Below are positions 53,368-62,571 of a stretch of DNA of 64,000 nt, piece after piece. The stretch comes from JADZAI01 sp964390465 (GTDB lineage: Bacteria > Pseudomonadota > Alphaproteobacteria > Micropepsales > Micropepsaceae), in assembly GCA_964390465.1 (NCBI GenBank), contig CAYMIJ010000004.1, positions 62,001-126,000 of the forward strand, given 5' to 3'. Under the pieces are notes generated by a model. That model made no database searches and was not told the DNA's origin. It worked only from the letters and a program-made list of their open reading frames with translations. Position numbers and translations under genes: made by a program. How positions within the stretch are numbered: position 1 is the first letter of the stretch; each line of letters opens with the position of its first letter.

Positions 53368-53373
53368 GGACGT

Positions 53374-54276
53374 TCAGCGGGTGGCTACTGCATCTGCCGC
53401 CTCGGCACGCAGGCGGAAGAGCGCGTTCTTCATCGCCTTCTGAAGTTTCTCGAAGGCACGCACTTCGATCTGTCGAACACGCTCACGGCTGATGTCGAAC
53501 TTTTCGGACAATTCCTCAAGCGTGACAGGTTCTTCGCGTAAACGTCGCGCCGCGATGATTTCCTGCTCGCGTTCTGAAAGCTCTGACATGGCCTCGCGCA
53601 GAAGCGCCTGACGCTCGTCCATTTCCGTGCGCTCAGCCATGATGGTTTCCTGGTCCGCTGCATCGTCGGCCAGCCAGTCCTGCCACTCGCCTTCGGAATC
53701 GGCCCGCATCGGCGCATTCAATGAGGAGTCGGGCGCGGTCATGCGGCGGTTCATGGAAACCACCTCGTCTTCGGTGACGCCCAGTTTCTGAGAGATCAGC
53801 TTGACGTTTTCAGGCTTCAGGTCTCCATCTTCCAGCGCCTTCATCTGGCCTTTCAGCTTGCGCAGATTGAAGAACAGTTTCTTCTGCGCTGCTGTGGTGC
53901 CCATTTTCACGAGGCTCCATGAGCGCAGGATGTATTCCTGGATCGAAGCACGGATCCACCACATGGCGTAGGTGGCAAGACGAAAACCCTTTTCCGGATC
54001 GAACTTCTTTACGGCCTGCATCAGGCCGACATTGCCTTCGGAAATAACCTCTCCCAGAGGCAAGCCATAGCCACGATAACCCATGGCGATTTTTGCCACG
54101 AGGCGAAGATGTGATGTGACGAGCTGCTCAGCAGCCTGTGCATCGCCATGTTCCGCAAAACGCCTGGCGAGCATGTATTCTTCGCCTGCTTCCAGCATGG
54201 GAAATTTGCGGATTTCCTGAAGATAACGCGACAGCGATCCTTCCGGCGATAATGTCGTCAGTGCGCGCGTTGCCAT
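53374..54276 (-). CDS. rpoH: RNA polymerase sigma factor RpoH (heat-shock)
   Basis: A 300-residue group 3-like sigma-70 factor. Region 2 (T-S-H-L-R-L-V-A-K-I-A-M-G-Y-R-G-Y-G-L-P) and the RpoH-box area around Q-K-K-L-F-F-N-L-R-K-L-K are typical, and region 4 (E-L-S-E-K-F-D-I-S-R-E-R-V-R-Q-I-E) is intact. ATG 54276 is preceded by AGGAGG. The longer frame to 54594 is not needed. RluA synthase is upstream in the same direction, 118 nt away. FtsH, which degrades RpoH in other bacteria, is encoded in this window. Confidence 0.95.
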   Translation of the reverse strand: MATRALTTLSPEGSLSRYLQEIRKFPMLEAGEEYMLARRFAEHGDAQAAEQLVTSHLRLVAKIAMGYRGYGLPLGEVISEGNVGLMQAVKKFDPEKGFRLATYAMWWIRASIQEYILRSWSLVKMGTTAAQKKLFFNLRKLKGQMKALEDGDLKPENVKLISQKLGVTEDEVVSMNRRMTAPDSSLNAPMRADSEGEWQDWLADDAADQETIMAERTEMDERQALLREAMSELSEREQEIIAARRLREEPVTLEELSEKFDISRERVRQIEVRAFEKLQKAMKNALFRLRAEAADAVATR

Positions 54277-54394
54277 CTGGCCTCCTAATTCCCCATGCCA
54301 ACGCCCCGAAAGCGGCGACGTTCCGCACGTGAACTTCATCATATAGGTAGCTGTGCTGGCCGATTGAAGGGGTGATCCCGTGTTGTGCGATCGG

Positions 54395-55396
54395 TCACAC
54401 TTTGGTGAGAGCGGCTTCCAGCGCCAGCATATCGGGCGGTAAAGGCCTTTCAAATCGTATGGTCTTATGGGTCGCCGGGTGCTGAAACCCCAAAACAGCT
54501 GCATGGAGAGCCTGGCGCGGAAACTCGTCGAGCAGGTTGAAAGTCTCGGAATCGAGCACTTTTTTTGCAGCTGAGGCTGTGCGCGAGCGGCCATAGGTGG
54601 CGTCTCCGATCAGCGGATGGCCGATATGGGTCATGTGGACGCGGATTTGATGCGTGCGACCAGTCTCCAGCCTACACTGCACCTTGGCAGCGCCGGGGCT
54701 CATCGGCGGACCATACTTTTCAAGCACTTCGTAATAGGTGACAGCATGCTTGCCGCCGGGCCGCACGACCATTTTCGTGCGCTCGAAATGGCTGCGTCCG
54801 ATATCGCCCTCAATCCGCCCCTCACGCTTGAAAGGGGCGCCCCAGATGAAGGCGATGTAAAGTCGCTGGATGGCATGTGCCGCGAACTGCTTGCCAAGGC
54901 TGGTGAGTGCCTTGTCGGTTTTCGCCGCGACCAGAAGCCCGCTGGTATCCTTGTCGATACGGTGGACAATGCCCGGCCTGATCTCGCCGCCGATGCCAGC
55001 CAGTTGGCCGTGACAGTGATGCAGCAGGGCGTTGACGAGGGTACCAGTGGCGTTGCCAGCGGCAGGGTGCACGACCATGCCCGGCGGCTTGTTGATGATG
55101 ATAAGCGCGTCATCCTCGTAGACCACATCCAGCGGGATATTCTCTGCCTGCGGCTGGGCCGGGATGGGGGGGGGAATGGTGACGGTAAACGTCTCTCCCA
55201 CTTTGACGCGACGGTCAGCCTCGCCTATCACGCCGTCGGGACCGCTGACGCGATCTTCGCTGATGAGCTGCTGGATGCGGGCGCGTGAAAGCTCCGCACC
55301 GGCAGCGCGAACCAGCACACGGTCGAGCCGTTCACCGGCATCGCCGGGTTCAGCGGAAAACGTCAGGACTCGGTCACGGGTGAGAGGGAAGGTCAT
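54395..55396 (-). CDS. RluA/RluD-family pseudouridine synthase
   Basis: A 333-residue enzyme that makes pseudouridine in rRNA. An S4 RNA-binding domain (about residues 22-80, G-E-R-L-D-R-V-L-V-R) precedes the catalytic core. The motif H-R-I-D-K-D-T-S-G-L-L has catalytic Asp148, and the C-terminal Q-I-R-V-H-M-T-H-I-G-H-P-L-I-G-D is present. Family placement is closest to RluD (23S rRNA helix 69), with RluC possible. Its ATG overlaps the divergent start of the next gene. Confidence 0.9.
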   Translation of the reverse strand: MTFPLTRDRVLTFSAEPGDAGERLDRVLVRAAGAELSRARIQQLISEDRVSGPDGVIGEADRRVKVGETFTVTIPPPIPAQPQAENIPLDVVYEDDALIIINKPPGMVVHPAAGNATGTLVNALLHHCHGQLAGIGGEIRPGIVHRIDKDTSGLLVAAKTDKALTSLGKQFAAHAIQRLYIAFIWGAPFKREGRIEGDIGRSHFERTKMVVRPGGKHAVTYYEVLEKYGPPMSPGAAKVQCRLETGRTHQIRVHMTHIGHPLIGDATYGRSRTASAAKKVLDSETFNLLDEFPRQALHAAVLGFQHPATHKTIRFERPLPPDMLALEAALTKV

Positions 55397-55808
55397 GGAT
55401 CGGTCAGCCGATACGCCGAACGGCGAGATGTCTCAAGCGGGTCGTCCAGCCCCTCGTGGCGTGGTCATCATGGTGTGGGGCATGGGCATTGCCATTCTGG
55501 TCATGACCGCCTTGCTGATCCTTGGCCTGACTCTTGGCTGGCACAAGAAGGGTGACGCCGTTCAGCCGCCCGATCCGACGGCGCAGGCCGCCAGCCCGGC
55601 AGCCGCCTCCGGTCCGGTCGCGCCCATTGAAGTCATAACCGCGCCTGACTCGCGCCTTTATACAATTGCTGGTGATGGCAGCCGTGTTGCACTGCATGTC
55701 GCGGCGCCGACCGGTGACGAGATCATCGTTATTGATACGAGCGCGAACCGGATTGTTTCGCGCATCCGTCTGAAGCCAGAAGGCGGCGTGGTTGGAACTC
55801 CGCGTTGA
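55395..55808 (+). CDS. Small membrane-anchored hypothetical protein (DUF6476-like)
   Basis: A 137-residue protein: a short hydrophilic N-terminus, one membrane helix (about residues 24-50, G-V-V-I-M-V-W-G-M-G-I-A-I-L), a Pro/Ala-rich linker, and a periplasmic part (I-E-V-I-T-A-P-D-S-R-L-Y-T-I-A-G-D-G-S-R) that resembles a small beta-rich domain of the alphaproteobacterial DUF6476 type, as far as I recall. The start ATG shares bases with the divergent rluD-like start codon (CATG at 55394-55397). A weaker in-frame ATG is at 55428. Confidence 0.65.
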   Translation: MDRSADTPNGEMSQAGRPAPRGVVIMVWGMGIAILVMTALLILGLTLGWHKKGDAVQPPDPTAQAASPAAASGPVAPIEVITAPDSRLYTIAGDGSRVALHVAAPTGDEIIVIDTSANRIVSRIRLKPEGGVVGTPR

Positions 55809-55868
55809 GGACGTGAGCCCCAACTTGCCACAAAGGCGAGGGTTCTCTATACAGCCCGCCTTCATGCG

Positions 55869-55943
55869 GGGGCCTTCGTCTATCGGTTAGGACGGCAGCC
55901 TCTCACGTTGCAAAGACGGGTTCGATTCCCGTAGGCCCCGCCA
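55869..55943 (+). tRNA. tRNA-Glu (anticodon CTC)
   Basis: A complete cloverleaf of 75 nt including encoded CCA. The acceptor stem pairs GGGGCCT with AGGCCCC. The anticodon loop CTCTCAC gives anticodon CTC (reads GAG) on the stem GCAGC/GTTGC, and the T arm is ACGGG-TTCGATT-CCCGT. It lies between the membrane-anchored protein gene and hrpB. Confidence 0.95.
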
Positions 55944-55958
55944 TATTATCCTTGATTT

Positions 55959-58472
55959 CTACTCTCGCTCTCCGGGTCGTTTTGCGCGGGCTGTAGGTTG
56001 CGCGCTGAGCGGATCATCCGGCCAGCGATGCTTGGGATAGCGGCCTTTCAGGTCTTTCTTCACATCCTGATACGAACCCTTCCAGAAACCCGCGAGATCG
56101 CGTGTCACCTGAACGGGTCGGCGGCCGGGTGAGAGCAAATGTAGCATCACAGGCACGCGCCCTCGCGCCACTGTGGGCGTTGTGGCTTCTCCAAACATTT
56201 CCTGAAGACGGACCTCCAGCACTGGCGCCCCACTTGAGTAGTCAAGCGAGAGGCGTGACCCGGTCGGCACAGTGATGTGCGTTGGCGCTTCGGTGTCCAG
56301 TCGCCGCATCTTGTCCCATCCGATATGTCCTTCGAGCGCAGCTTTCAGATCCAGCTTTGGAAGCTGGGCGGCGCGGCTGAAGCCGCCAAGGAAGGGGCTA
56401 AGCCATTCTTCCAGCGTTTCACTCAGTGCCTCATCACAAATGTCGGGCAGGGTTGTGCTTTCACCCTCTATGCCTCTGAGGAAGCCGACACGGGCCTGTA
56501 ACTGGCGCAGATCATCTGTCCACGGCAGCTTGGCGACGCCGAGACGGCGAATGCCATCAAGCATTGCTGCGGCGATGTCGTCAGGCGAGGCGTCATCCTG
56601 CCATCTTTCTTCAAGCACCAGGGCGCCCAGAAGGCGAAGCTGCCGTGCCTGAACAGATTGGCTACGCGCCTCCCAAACCGTTTCTCGCCTTTGTTCGATT
56701 TGATCACCGAACATGCTTTCGATTTCGCTGCGCGATATTGGCGCGGCAAGGAAAACGCGCGCGTTTTCGACACCCTGATCAAGCGTGCCGATAGCGAGGA
56801 ACCCTTCTGCTGCCAGTGCGTCGGCCTCAGTCATCATTGCGCCGCGCCCGTTGCGCAGGCGGAAGCTGCCGCGCAGTCCACGCCGAAGCGCAATACGGTC
56901 AGGATAGGCAAGCGCCAGAAGATGCCCAGCAGCATCAGCATCGATTCCTGTCTGATCTACATTCAGCTGCCGCATCCATTGCTTTGCGTTTTCGCGGGCG
57001 CGCGCGAGCGCACCGCGATCTGCTTCTAAACCCGGCGGTGGGGCATCACCCGCCATTACATGCAGGCGGGCGCGCAGATCGCAGTCTGGCCGATCACGCG
57101 GAACCCGCAGTATGTCGCGTTCCGATAAAAGCCCGGCGACGGTCGCTGCGGTTTCGCCAAGCCCCATATCATTCCCCTTCAGCAGCATATGCGAGAGGCG
57201 CGGATGCATCCCAAGTGCATTCATGTCGCGGCCATGCGACGTGATGCGGTTCGCTGTATCCAGTGCTTCGAGTTCACGCAGCAGCTCCAGAGATTGCGCG
57301 AAGGCAGCGGCGGGCGGCTGATCTAGGAGCGTATAGGCGGAAGGATCGGCGTTGCCCCATGCCGCGAGATCCAGTGCCAGCGGAGCCAGATCAGCGCGCA
57401 TGATTTCAGGTGGTGCGTAGGCCGGAAGGGCGCGATGGGATTCTTCCGTCCATAGGCGATAGCAACTTCCAGGCGCTGTTCGTCCTGCCCGCCCGCGCCT
57501 CTGTTCGGCGGAGGCGAGCGACAGACGCTCAGTGACCAGGCGCGTCATGCCTGTGGCTGCATCAAACCGCGACTGTCGGACCAACCCGCTGTCCACAACG
57601 ATGCGCACATCCGGAATGGTCAGGCTGGTTTCGGCAATGGCTGTGGCGAGCACAATCTTGCGCTCGCCGGACGCGGTAGGAGCAATGGCTGCCGCCTGCG
57701 CATCAAACGGCAGATTGCCATAGAGCGGCATCACCAGAACGCCGCGTGGCAGTGCATTTTCATGCAAGAGTTTTTCGGTGCGGCGGATTTCAGCTTCGCC
57801 CGGTAGGAAAGCGAGCACACTGCCCTCGCTTTCGCTGAGGGCGCGGCGGATGGCTGAAGCCATGGCCGGTGCTGGATTGTGCATATCCGCCACTGGCCCA
57901 TAAAGCGTTTCCACAGGGAACAGTCGGCCTTCTGAACGCACGACATCTGCGTCGCCCAGCGCTGCAGCCACTCGCGCGCCATCCAGCGTTGCTGACATGA
58001 CGAGAATGCGCAGATCAGGGTTGAGCGCCGCTTTTGTTTCCAATGTCAGAGCCAGGCCAAGATCGGCATCAAGGCTTCGTTCGTGGAACTCGTCGAAGAT
58101 AACGAGGCCAACACCTTCAAGCGCCGGGTCATGCTGCAGACGGCGGGTCAGTAATGCCTCGGTCAGAACCTCTATGCGTGTTTTGGCAGATACTCGTGTT
58201 TCCTGGCGCACGCGATAACCGACGGTCGCACCTACTTTCTCGCCCAGAAGGCTCGCCATGCGATTGGCAGCGGCCCGGGCTGCGATGCGCCGGGGCTCAA
58301 GCATCAGGATGCTCTTTCCAGAAAGCCACCCTTCGTCCTTCAGGGTGAGGGGCACCATAGTCGTCTTGCCTGCGCCTGGCGGGGCCTCAAGCACAGCACT
58401 CCGGCCCGCTGACAGAGCGGATTTCAGGGCCGGAATGGCCGAGAGGACAGGCAGGTCATCACCCAACGTCAT
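55959..58472 (-). CDS. hrpB: ATP-dependent helicase HrpB
   Basis: An 837-residue DEAH-type RNA helicase with Walker A A-P-P-G-A-G-K-T-T (about residues 30-38), D-E-F-H (about 124) in F-D-E-F-H-E-R-S, S-A-T in V-M-S-A-T-L-D-G, and the HrpB-specific C-terminal domain (P-V-M-L-H-L-L-S-P-G-R-R-P-V-Q-V-T and E-V-R-L-Q-E-M-F-G). The cellular function is poorly known. The start ATG 58472 is chosen because a longer frame to 58718 has no family match. It is divergent from secF with 75 nt between starts. Confidence 0.92.
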   Translation of the reverse strand: MTLGDDLPVLSAIPALKSALSAGRSAVLEAPPGAGKTTMVPLTLKDEGWLSGKSILMLEPRRIAARAAANRMASLLGEKVGATVGYRVRQETRVSAKTRIEVLTEALLTRRLQHDPALEGVGLVIFDEFHERSLDADLGLALTLETKAALNPDLRILVMSATLDGARVAAALGDADVVRSEGRLFPVETLYGPVADMHNPAPAMASAIRRALSESEGSVLAFLPGEAEIRRTEKLLHENALPRGVLVMPLYGNLPFDAQAAAIAPTASGERKIVLATAIAETSLTIPDVRIVVDSGLVRQSRFDAATGMTRLVTERLSLASAEQRRGRAGRTAPGSCYRLWTEESHRALPAYAPPEIMRADLAPLALDLAAWGNADPSAYTLLDQPPAAAFAQSLELLRELEALDTANRITSHGRDMNALGMHPRLSHMLLKGNDMGLGETAATVAGLLSERDILRVPRDRPDCDLRARLHVMAGDAPPPGLEADRGALARARENAKQWMRQLNVDQTGIDADAAGHLLALAYPDRIALRRGLRGSFRLRNGRGAMMTEADALAAEGFLAIGTLDQGVENARVFLAAPISRSEIESMFGDQIEQRRETVWEARSQSVQARQLRLLGALVLEERWQDDASPDDIAAAMLDGIRRLGVAKLPWTDDLRQLQARVGFLRGIEGESTTLPDICDEALSETLEEWLSPFLGGFSRAAQLPKLDLKAALEGHIGWDKMRRLDTEAPTHITVPTGSRLSLDYSSGAPVLEVRLQEMFGEATTPTVARGRVPVMLHLLSPGRRPVQVTRDLAGFWKGSYQDVKKDLKGRYPKHRWPDDPLSAQPTARAKRPGERE

Positions 58473-58547
58473 GCTTTGCACTTGCGCCGTTTCCTGCCGT
58501 CCTCTATCCCGAACCGCCCGCCGATCTGGCCAGAGTGATCCTTCAGC

Positions 58548-59489
58548 ATGCGTCTTCTGCATATCGTTCCAAAGAACACAAATATCGACTTTGTCGGTCT
58601 GCGTTGGATCGGCTTTGTTTTCACGGCCGTCACGCTTGCCATCACCGCATTGGCCATCGCTTTTTGGGGCTTCAATCTGGGCATCGATTTCACGGGCGGC
58701 GTTTCGATGCAGGTGCACAAGACCGAAGGCCAGGTCGATGTCGGCGCGATGCGCGATCAGCTTGGCAGTATCGGGCTTGGTGAGGTTTCCCTCCAGCAGT
58801 TCGGGCAGCCGTCAGATGTGCTGGTGCGCATCAAACCCGCAAAGGGACAGGAAGGACAGGAACAGCAGGCGATCCAGAAGGTGAAAGACACGCTGGGCGC
58901 AGGCTATGAGTATCGCAGCGTCGATGCGGTCGGTCCGAAGGTTTCAGACGAGTTGTTCACCAATGGCATTCTGGCCTGCCTTGCAGCCGTGGTGATGATC
59001 GCGGTGTATGTGGCGTTCCGCTTTGAATGGCAGTTTGGTGTGGCAGCTTTCATCGCGACGTTTCACGACGTGTTTGTCACGGCAGGCCTGTTTGCTGTGA
59101 CGCAGATGGATTTCAACCTGAACTCAGTGGCCGCGCTTCTGACGCTGGCAGGTTATTCGATCAACGACACTGTGGTGGTGTTTGATCGCATCCGTGAAAA
59201 CCGCCGCAAGTACAAGAAAATGCCGCTCGGCGAATTGATCAACCTGTCAACCAACCAGACCCTGTCCCGCACGGTGATGACCTCGTTGTGCACGGCGCTG
59301 TCGGTTATTCCGATTGTGCTGTTTGGCGGTGAGACACTGTTTGGTTTCTCTGTGGCGATCCTGTTTGGCATCGCGATCGGCACCTATTCGTCGATCTATG
59401 TTGCTTCGGCCCTGTTGCTCTACATGCCGCCGATCGGCGCGAGTGATAACAAGGCACGCGAAGCAGAGGCCGCTGCCGCGCGGCCCTAA
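58548..59489 (+). CDS. secF: Protein translocase subunit SecF
   Basis: A 313-residue membrane protein that with SecD helps export by proton-driven pulling of substrates. Six membrane helices are expected; the SecF-type N-terminal L-G-I-D-F-T-G-G-V-S-M-Q, then G-Y-S-I-N-D-T-V-V-V-F-D-R-I-R-E-N and V-M-T-S-L-C-T are present. secD is not beside it. The usual fused or adjacent secD must be elsewhere or on the far side of hrpB, which would be unusual. Confidence 0.95.
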   Translation: MRLLHIVPKNTNIDFVGLRWIGFVFTAVTLAITALAIAFWGFNLGIDFTGGVSMQVHKTEGQVDVGAMRDQLGSIGLGEVSLQQFGQPSDVLVRIKPAKGQEGQEQQAIQKVKDTLGAGYEYRSVDAVGPKVSDELFTNGILACLAAVVMIAVYVAFRFEWQFGVAAFIATFHDVFVTAGLFAVTQMDFNLNSVAALLTLAGYSINDTVVVFDRIRENRRKYKKMPLGELINLSTNQTLSRTVMTSLCTALSVIPIVLFGGETLFGFSVAILFGIAIGTYSSIYVASALLLYMPPIGASDNKAREAEAAAARP

Positions 59490-59499
59490 ATCGCTATCC

Positions 59500-60132
59500 T
59501 CAGAGCGGGATCCAGGCCCGCTCGCGCGTCAGACTCATATAGCCGATATTGACCCCGGCGCGGGCCCCAAGCCCAGTGCGCATGGGCGCAAGCGTAATGC
59601 CATCTGCGCGCAGGTAATTCACGCCAATGCCTGCTACGAAATAGAAGCTGCCCTCAGCGCCTGGAAAACGCTGAAACAGCTTGTTCTCGTCATTCAGATC
59701 ATAGACCAGCGTAAAGCACTTCGAGGCATTGACGCCGGCGTCGAAACCCACCGACGGGCCGGTCCAGAATACCTGAAGTGGGTTGCTGGTTTTCCGGTAC
59801 AGCCAGCCTTCACCGTAGCGCAGTCCCACGCCTAACGCGGCAGAGGCTTCCTCGCCGGCGATATAGGCGTTGGGTCGACCCAGATCGCCAAAGACTTTGG
59901 CAACAACTTCCGCGGCACTTTGCGCCGTTGAGCCGAAAAAGCCTTCGACCGCTCCGGCGATTTCATCCGCCCGAAACTCATCAGAGCGCGCTGGCCCTGA
60001 GTCTCCCCGGCGCACAGGCTGATTTGAGCCATCGGTAGATGGCTGGGTGCTTGAACAGGCCGCAAGGGTTAGTCCTGCTGCACCGGTAAGCAGGGCCCGG
60101 CGAGAGGTGAGGCGGCGCATGAGGTCGTCCAT
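59500..60132 (-). CDS. DUF1134/EipA-like envelope lipoprotein
   Basis: A 210-residue protein resembling the Brucella envelope-integrity protein A family (DUF1134). A basic N-terminus with T-S-R-R-A-L-L resembles a Tat or Sec signal and ends in the lipobox L-A-A-C (Cys near residue 26). A Ser/Asp/Gly linker follows. The conserved domain has F-F-G-S-T-A-Q-S, L-R-Y-G-E-G-W-L-Y, V-F-W-T-G-P-S-V-G-F-D and I-G-V-N-Y-L-R-A-D-G-I-T-L. The start is the ATG with GGGAG upstream. Expected in the periplasm, where EipA affects cell-envelope integrity. Confidence 0.8.
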   Translation of the reverse strand: MDDLMRRLTSRRALLTGAAGLTLAACSSTQPSTDGSNQPVRRGDSGPARSDEFRADEIAGAVEGFFGSTAQSAAEVVAKVFGDLGRPNAYIAGEEASAALGVGLRYGEGWLYRKTSNPLQVFWTGPSVGFDAGVNASKCFTLVYDLNDENKLFQRFPGAEGSFYFVAGIGVNYLRADGITLAPMRTGLGARAGVNIGYMSLTRERAWIPL

Positions 60133-60264
60133 GGAAGTCACTCCCGAATCAGTCACCAGTCACATTCCTATCCTAAATCAGCGCCGCTGGGCTTCCCACT
60201 GCCCCTGTTTAGGCGCATTTTCCTCGTGTAAAGGACGGCCCTGAACGGACGAGGGAAAGCGCTG

Positions 60265-61275
60265 ATGTCTGAACAAACAATTTTCTACATTGCACTGGCG
60301 GTGCTGGCGCTGATCGTCGTCTTCAGTTTCGTGAAGACGATCCCGCAAGGTCAGGAATGGACTGTGGAACGCTTTGGGCGTTACACGCGCACACTGAAGC
60401 CAGGCCTCAACCTGATCGTTCCTGTCTATGATCGCATTGGGCGCAAGCTCGTGATGATGGAGCAGGTGCTCGACATCCCGCGTCAGGACGTGATCACCAA
60501 GGACAACGCGATGGTGACGACGGACGGCATCGCCTTCTATCAGGTGATTGATGCTGCCCGCGCGGCCTATGAGGTGAAAGATCTTGAGCGGGCTATCTCC
60601 AATCTGACACTCACCAATATTCGCACCGTAATCGGCTCAATGGATCTCGATGAGGTTTTATCGAAGCGCGATGAGATCAACGAACGTCTGCTACGCGTCG
60701 TGGATGCCGCCACCAATCCTTGGGGCATCAAGATCATGCGCATCGAGATCAAGGATCTGACCCCGCCATCCGACATCACCGACTCGATGGCACGCCAGAT
60801 GAAGGCCGAACGCGAAAGACGGGCAGAGGTCATCACGGCTGAAGGCGAGAAGCAGGCGGCAATTCTTCGCGCCGAGGGGCAGAAGCAGTCACAGATTCTG
60901 GAAGCAGAAGGTCGCCGTGAAGCAGCTTTCCGCGACGCTGAAGCCCGCGAACGCGCAGCCGATGCAGAAGCCAAGGCGACTGAAGCCGTTTCTGCTGCCA
61001 TCGCGGCGGGTGATGTTCAGGCGATCAATTACTTCATCGCGCAGAAATATGTCGAAGCTTTCAAGGCGCTGGCGACCGCGCCCAACCAGAAGTTCGTCGT
61101 TGTACCTGCTGAAATGTCTGGTCTGCTTGGCTCTATTGCGGGCGTGGGCGAACTGGCCAAGGCAGCCCTGGGCGGTGACGGCGGATCAGTGCCACCTCAG
61201 CCGCGAAGCGGTGGGACACGCGGGCGCGTGCAATGGGCTGCCGGCGATCAGTCCGGCAGCGTTCCCAGCGCGTGA
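60265..61275 (+). CDS. SPFH/band 7 (stomatin-like) membrane protein
   Basis: A 336-residue membrane protein with one N-terminal helix (about residues 4-22) and a band 7 domain (about 25-190; V-E-R-F-G-R-Y, L-N-L-I-V-P-V-Y-D-R-I-G, I-R-T-V-I-G-S-M-D-L-D-E). A coiled coil follows (M-K-A-E-R-E-R-R-A-E-V-I-T-A-E-G-E-K-Q-A-A), and the tail is Gly/Ser-rich. Such proteins assemble into membrane scaffolds. It is paired with the NfeD-type protein 11 nt downstream, the classical SPFH-NfeD operon. Confidence 0.92.
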   Translation: MSEQTIFYIALAVLALIVVFSFVKTIPQGQEWTVERFGRYTRTLKPGLNLIVPVYDRIGRKLVMMEQVLDIPRQDVITKDNAMVTTDGIAFYQVIDAARAAYEVKDLERAISNLTLTNIRTVIGSMDLDEVLSKRDEINERLLRVVDAATNPWGIKIMRIEIKDLTPPSDITDSMARQMKAERERRAEVITAEGEKQAAILRAEGQKQSQILEAEGRREAAFRDAEARERAADAEAKATEAVSAAIAAGDVQAINYFIAQKYVEAFKALATAPNQKFVVVPAEMSGLLGSIAGVGELAKAALGGDGGSVPPQPRSGGTRGRVQWAAGDQSGSVPSA

Positions 61276-61286
61276 AAGGATAGATC

Positions 61287-61751
61287 ATGGATCAGCTAGT
61301 GAGCTTTCTGTCCGGCATGACCTATTGGCACTGGATGGCGCTCGGGTCGGTGTTGCTGATTGTCGAGATCGTCACACCTACATTCTATTTCCTGTGGTTC
61401 GGGATTGCTGCTGTTCTGGTTGGCCTGCTCAAGCTCATGATGCCGGACCTGACATGGCAGGCGTGCATTACGATTTTCGGCGCACTCTCAATCATCTCCA
61501 CCGTCGTCTGGCACATGGTCTACAAGAAGGGCGGCACGGACGGCGGTGAGCCGGATCTCAATCAGCGAGCCCGGCGCTATCTTGGTCGGCGGGCCATCGC
61601 GCAGGACCATTTCCGAAATGGGAGGGGCGCCATCCTGCTCGATGATACGCGCTGGCAGGCCGTGGCTGAGGGGCACGCCGATATTGGCCCGGGCGCATCC
61701 GTAGAGATAACAGGCGTTGACGGAGCGACACTGAAAGTTCGCCCCATCTAG
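61287..61751 (+). CDS. NfeD-family membrane protein
   Basis: A 154-residue protein with about three membrane helices and a C-terminal OB-fold (about residues 90-154; R-G-A-I-L-L-D-D-T-R-W, G-A-S-V-E-I-T-G-V-D-G-A-T-L-K-V). It is the standard partner of SPFH proteins, thought to modulate their assembly. GGATAG lies upstream of the ATG. The Ser protease domain of long NfeD proteins is absent, so this is the short form. Confidence 0.9.
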   Translation: MDQLVSFLSGMTYWHWMALGSVLLIVEIVTPTFYFLWFGIAAVLVGLLKLMMPDLTWQACITIFGALSIISTVVWHMVYKKGGTDGGEPDLNQRARRYLGRRAIAQDHFRNGRGAILLDDTRWQAVAEGHADIGPGASVEITGVDGATLKVRPI

Positions 61752-61811
61752 GCCGGCTTACGGAGCCGTCAGCGGCATTGTGCAGGCCGTTGTGGCTGGC
61801 TAATAAGGCGT

Positions 61812-62567
61812 ATGGAGCATTCGAACCTGACCGCCTTGCATCCGGTTGAGCCGGTGCTGCACTGTGCCCATCACGCCAAGGGCCACGCTGAAAGTGTGTG
61901 CGCCAACTGCCGCGTGCGTTCCATAAGTGTGTGCTCTGTGCTCGAGCAGCAAGAGCTGCATGGACTCGCCACGATTTCGGAGGATGCGCATTATGTGCCG
62001 CGCGCCGAGATTGTCGTGCAGGGCGCGCCAGCGCACGCCATCTATAACATCACCGAAGGAACCGTTCGGACCTATCGTCTGCTGCCCGATGGGCGGCGGC
62101 AGATTTTCGGATTTCTGGTCGCAGGCGATTTCATGGGCCTGTCATTCGGTGAGACCTTCTCGTTTTCAGCTGATGCCATTTCGCAGGTTCGTGCCTGCCG
62201 TTTTTCGCGCCCGCGTTTTGAAGCGTTTCTCGATACCCACCCCAATCTTCTGCGGCGGCTCCATGAGGCGGCCGGACACGAGCTGCAGTTGGCGCAGGAC
62301 CATATGGTGCTGCTGGGGCGCCGCACGGCCGAGGAGAAAGTGGCAGGCTTTCTGATCGGGCTGCGTAATCGCCTGCAGCGCATCGGCGGCGGCGCTTTGA
62401 TGATTCCACTGCCGATGACCCGCGAGGACATCGCGGACTATCTGGGGTTGACCATCGAAACCGTCAGCCGCGTGTTCACGAAACTGGTGCGCCAGCGCGC
62501 CCTGATTATCGTTCCCGGCGGCGTCCGCCTCATCACCCCCGATTCACTGACTGCGCTAGCAGGCTGA
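61812..62567 (+). CDS. FNR/FnrL-type oxygen-responsive regulator (Crp family)
   Basis: A 251-residue transcription factor. N-terminal Cys30, Cys33 and Cys41 (C-A-N-C-x7-C) plus Cys129 give the four ligands of a [4Fe-4S] cluster that senses oxygen. A cAMP-type beta-roll covers about 45-150. The DNA-binding helix T-I-E-T-V-S-R-V-F carries the E-x-x-S-R set that recognises TTGAT. ATG 61812 is used. The nearest box, TTGAT-N4-ATCAA, lies 1 kb downstream, before the stress-protein genes. FnrL controls microaerobic and photosynthetic metabolism in relatives. Confidence 0.9.
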   Translation: MEHSNLTALHPVEPVLHCAHHAKGHAESVCANCRVRSISVCSVLEQQELHGLATISEDAHYVPRAEIVVQGAPAHAIYNITEGTVRTYRLLPDGRRQIFGFLVAGDFMGLSFGETFSFSADAISQVRACRFSRPRFEAFLDTHPNLLRRLHEAAGHELQLAQDHMVLLGRRTAEEKVAGFLIGLRNRLQRIGGGALMIPLPMTREDIADYLGLTIETVSRVFTKLVRQRALIIVPGGVRLITPDSLTALAG

Positions 62568-62571
62568 ACGG

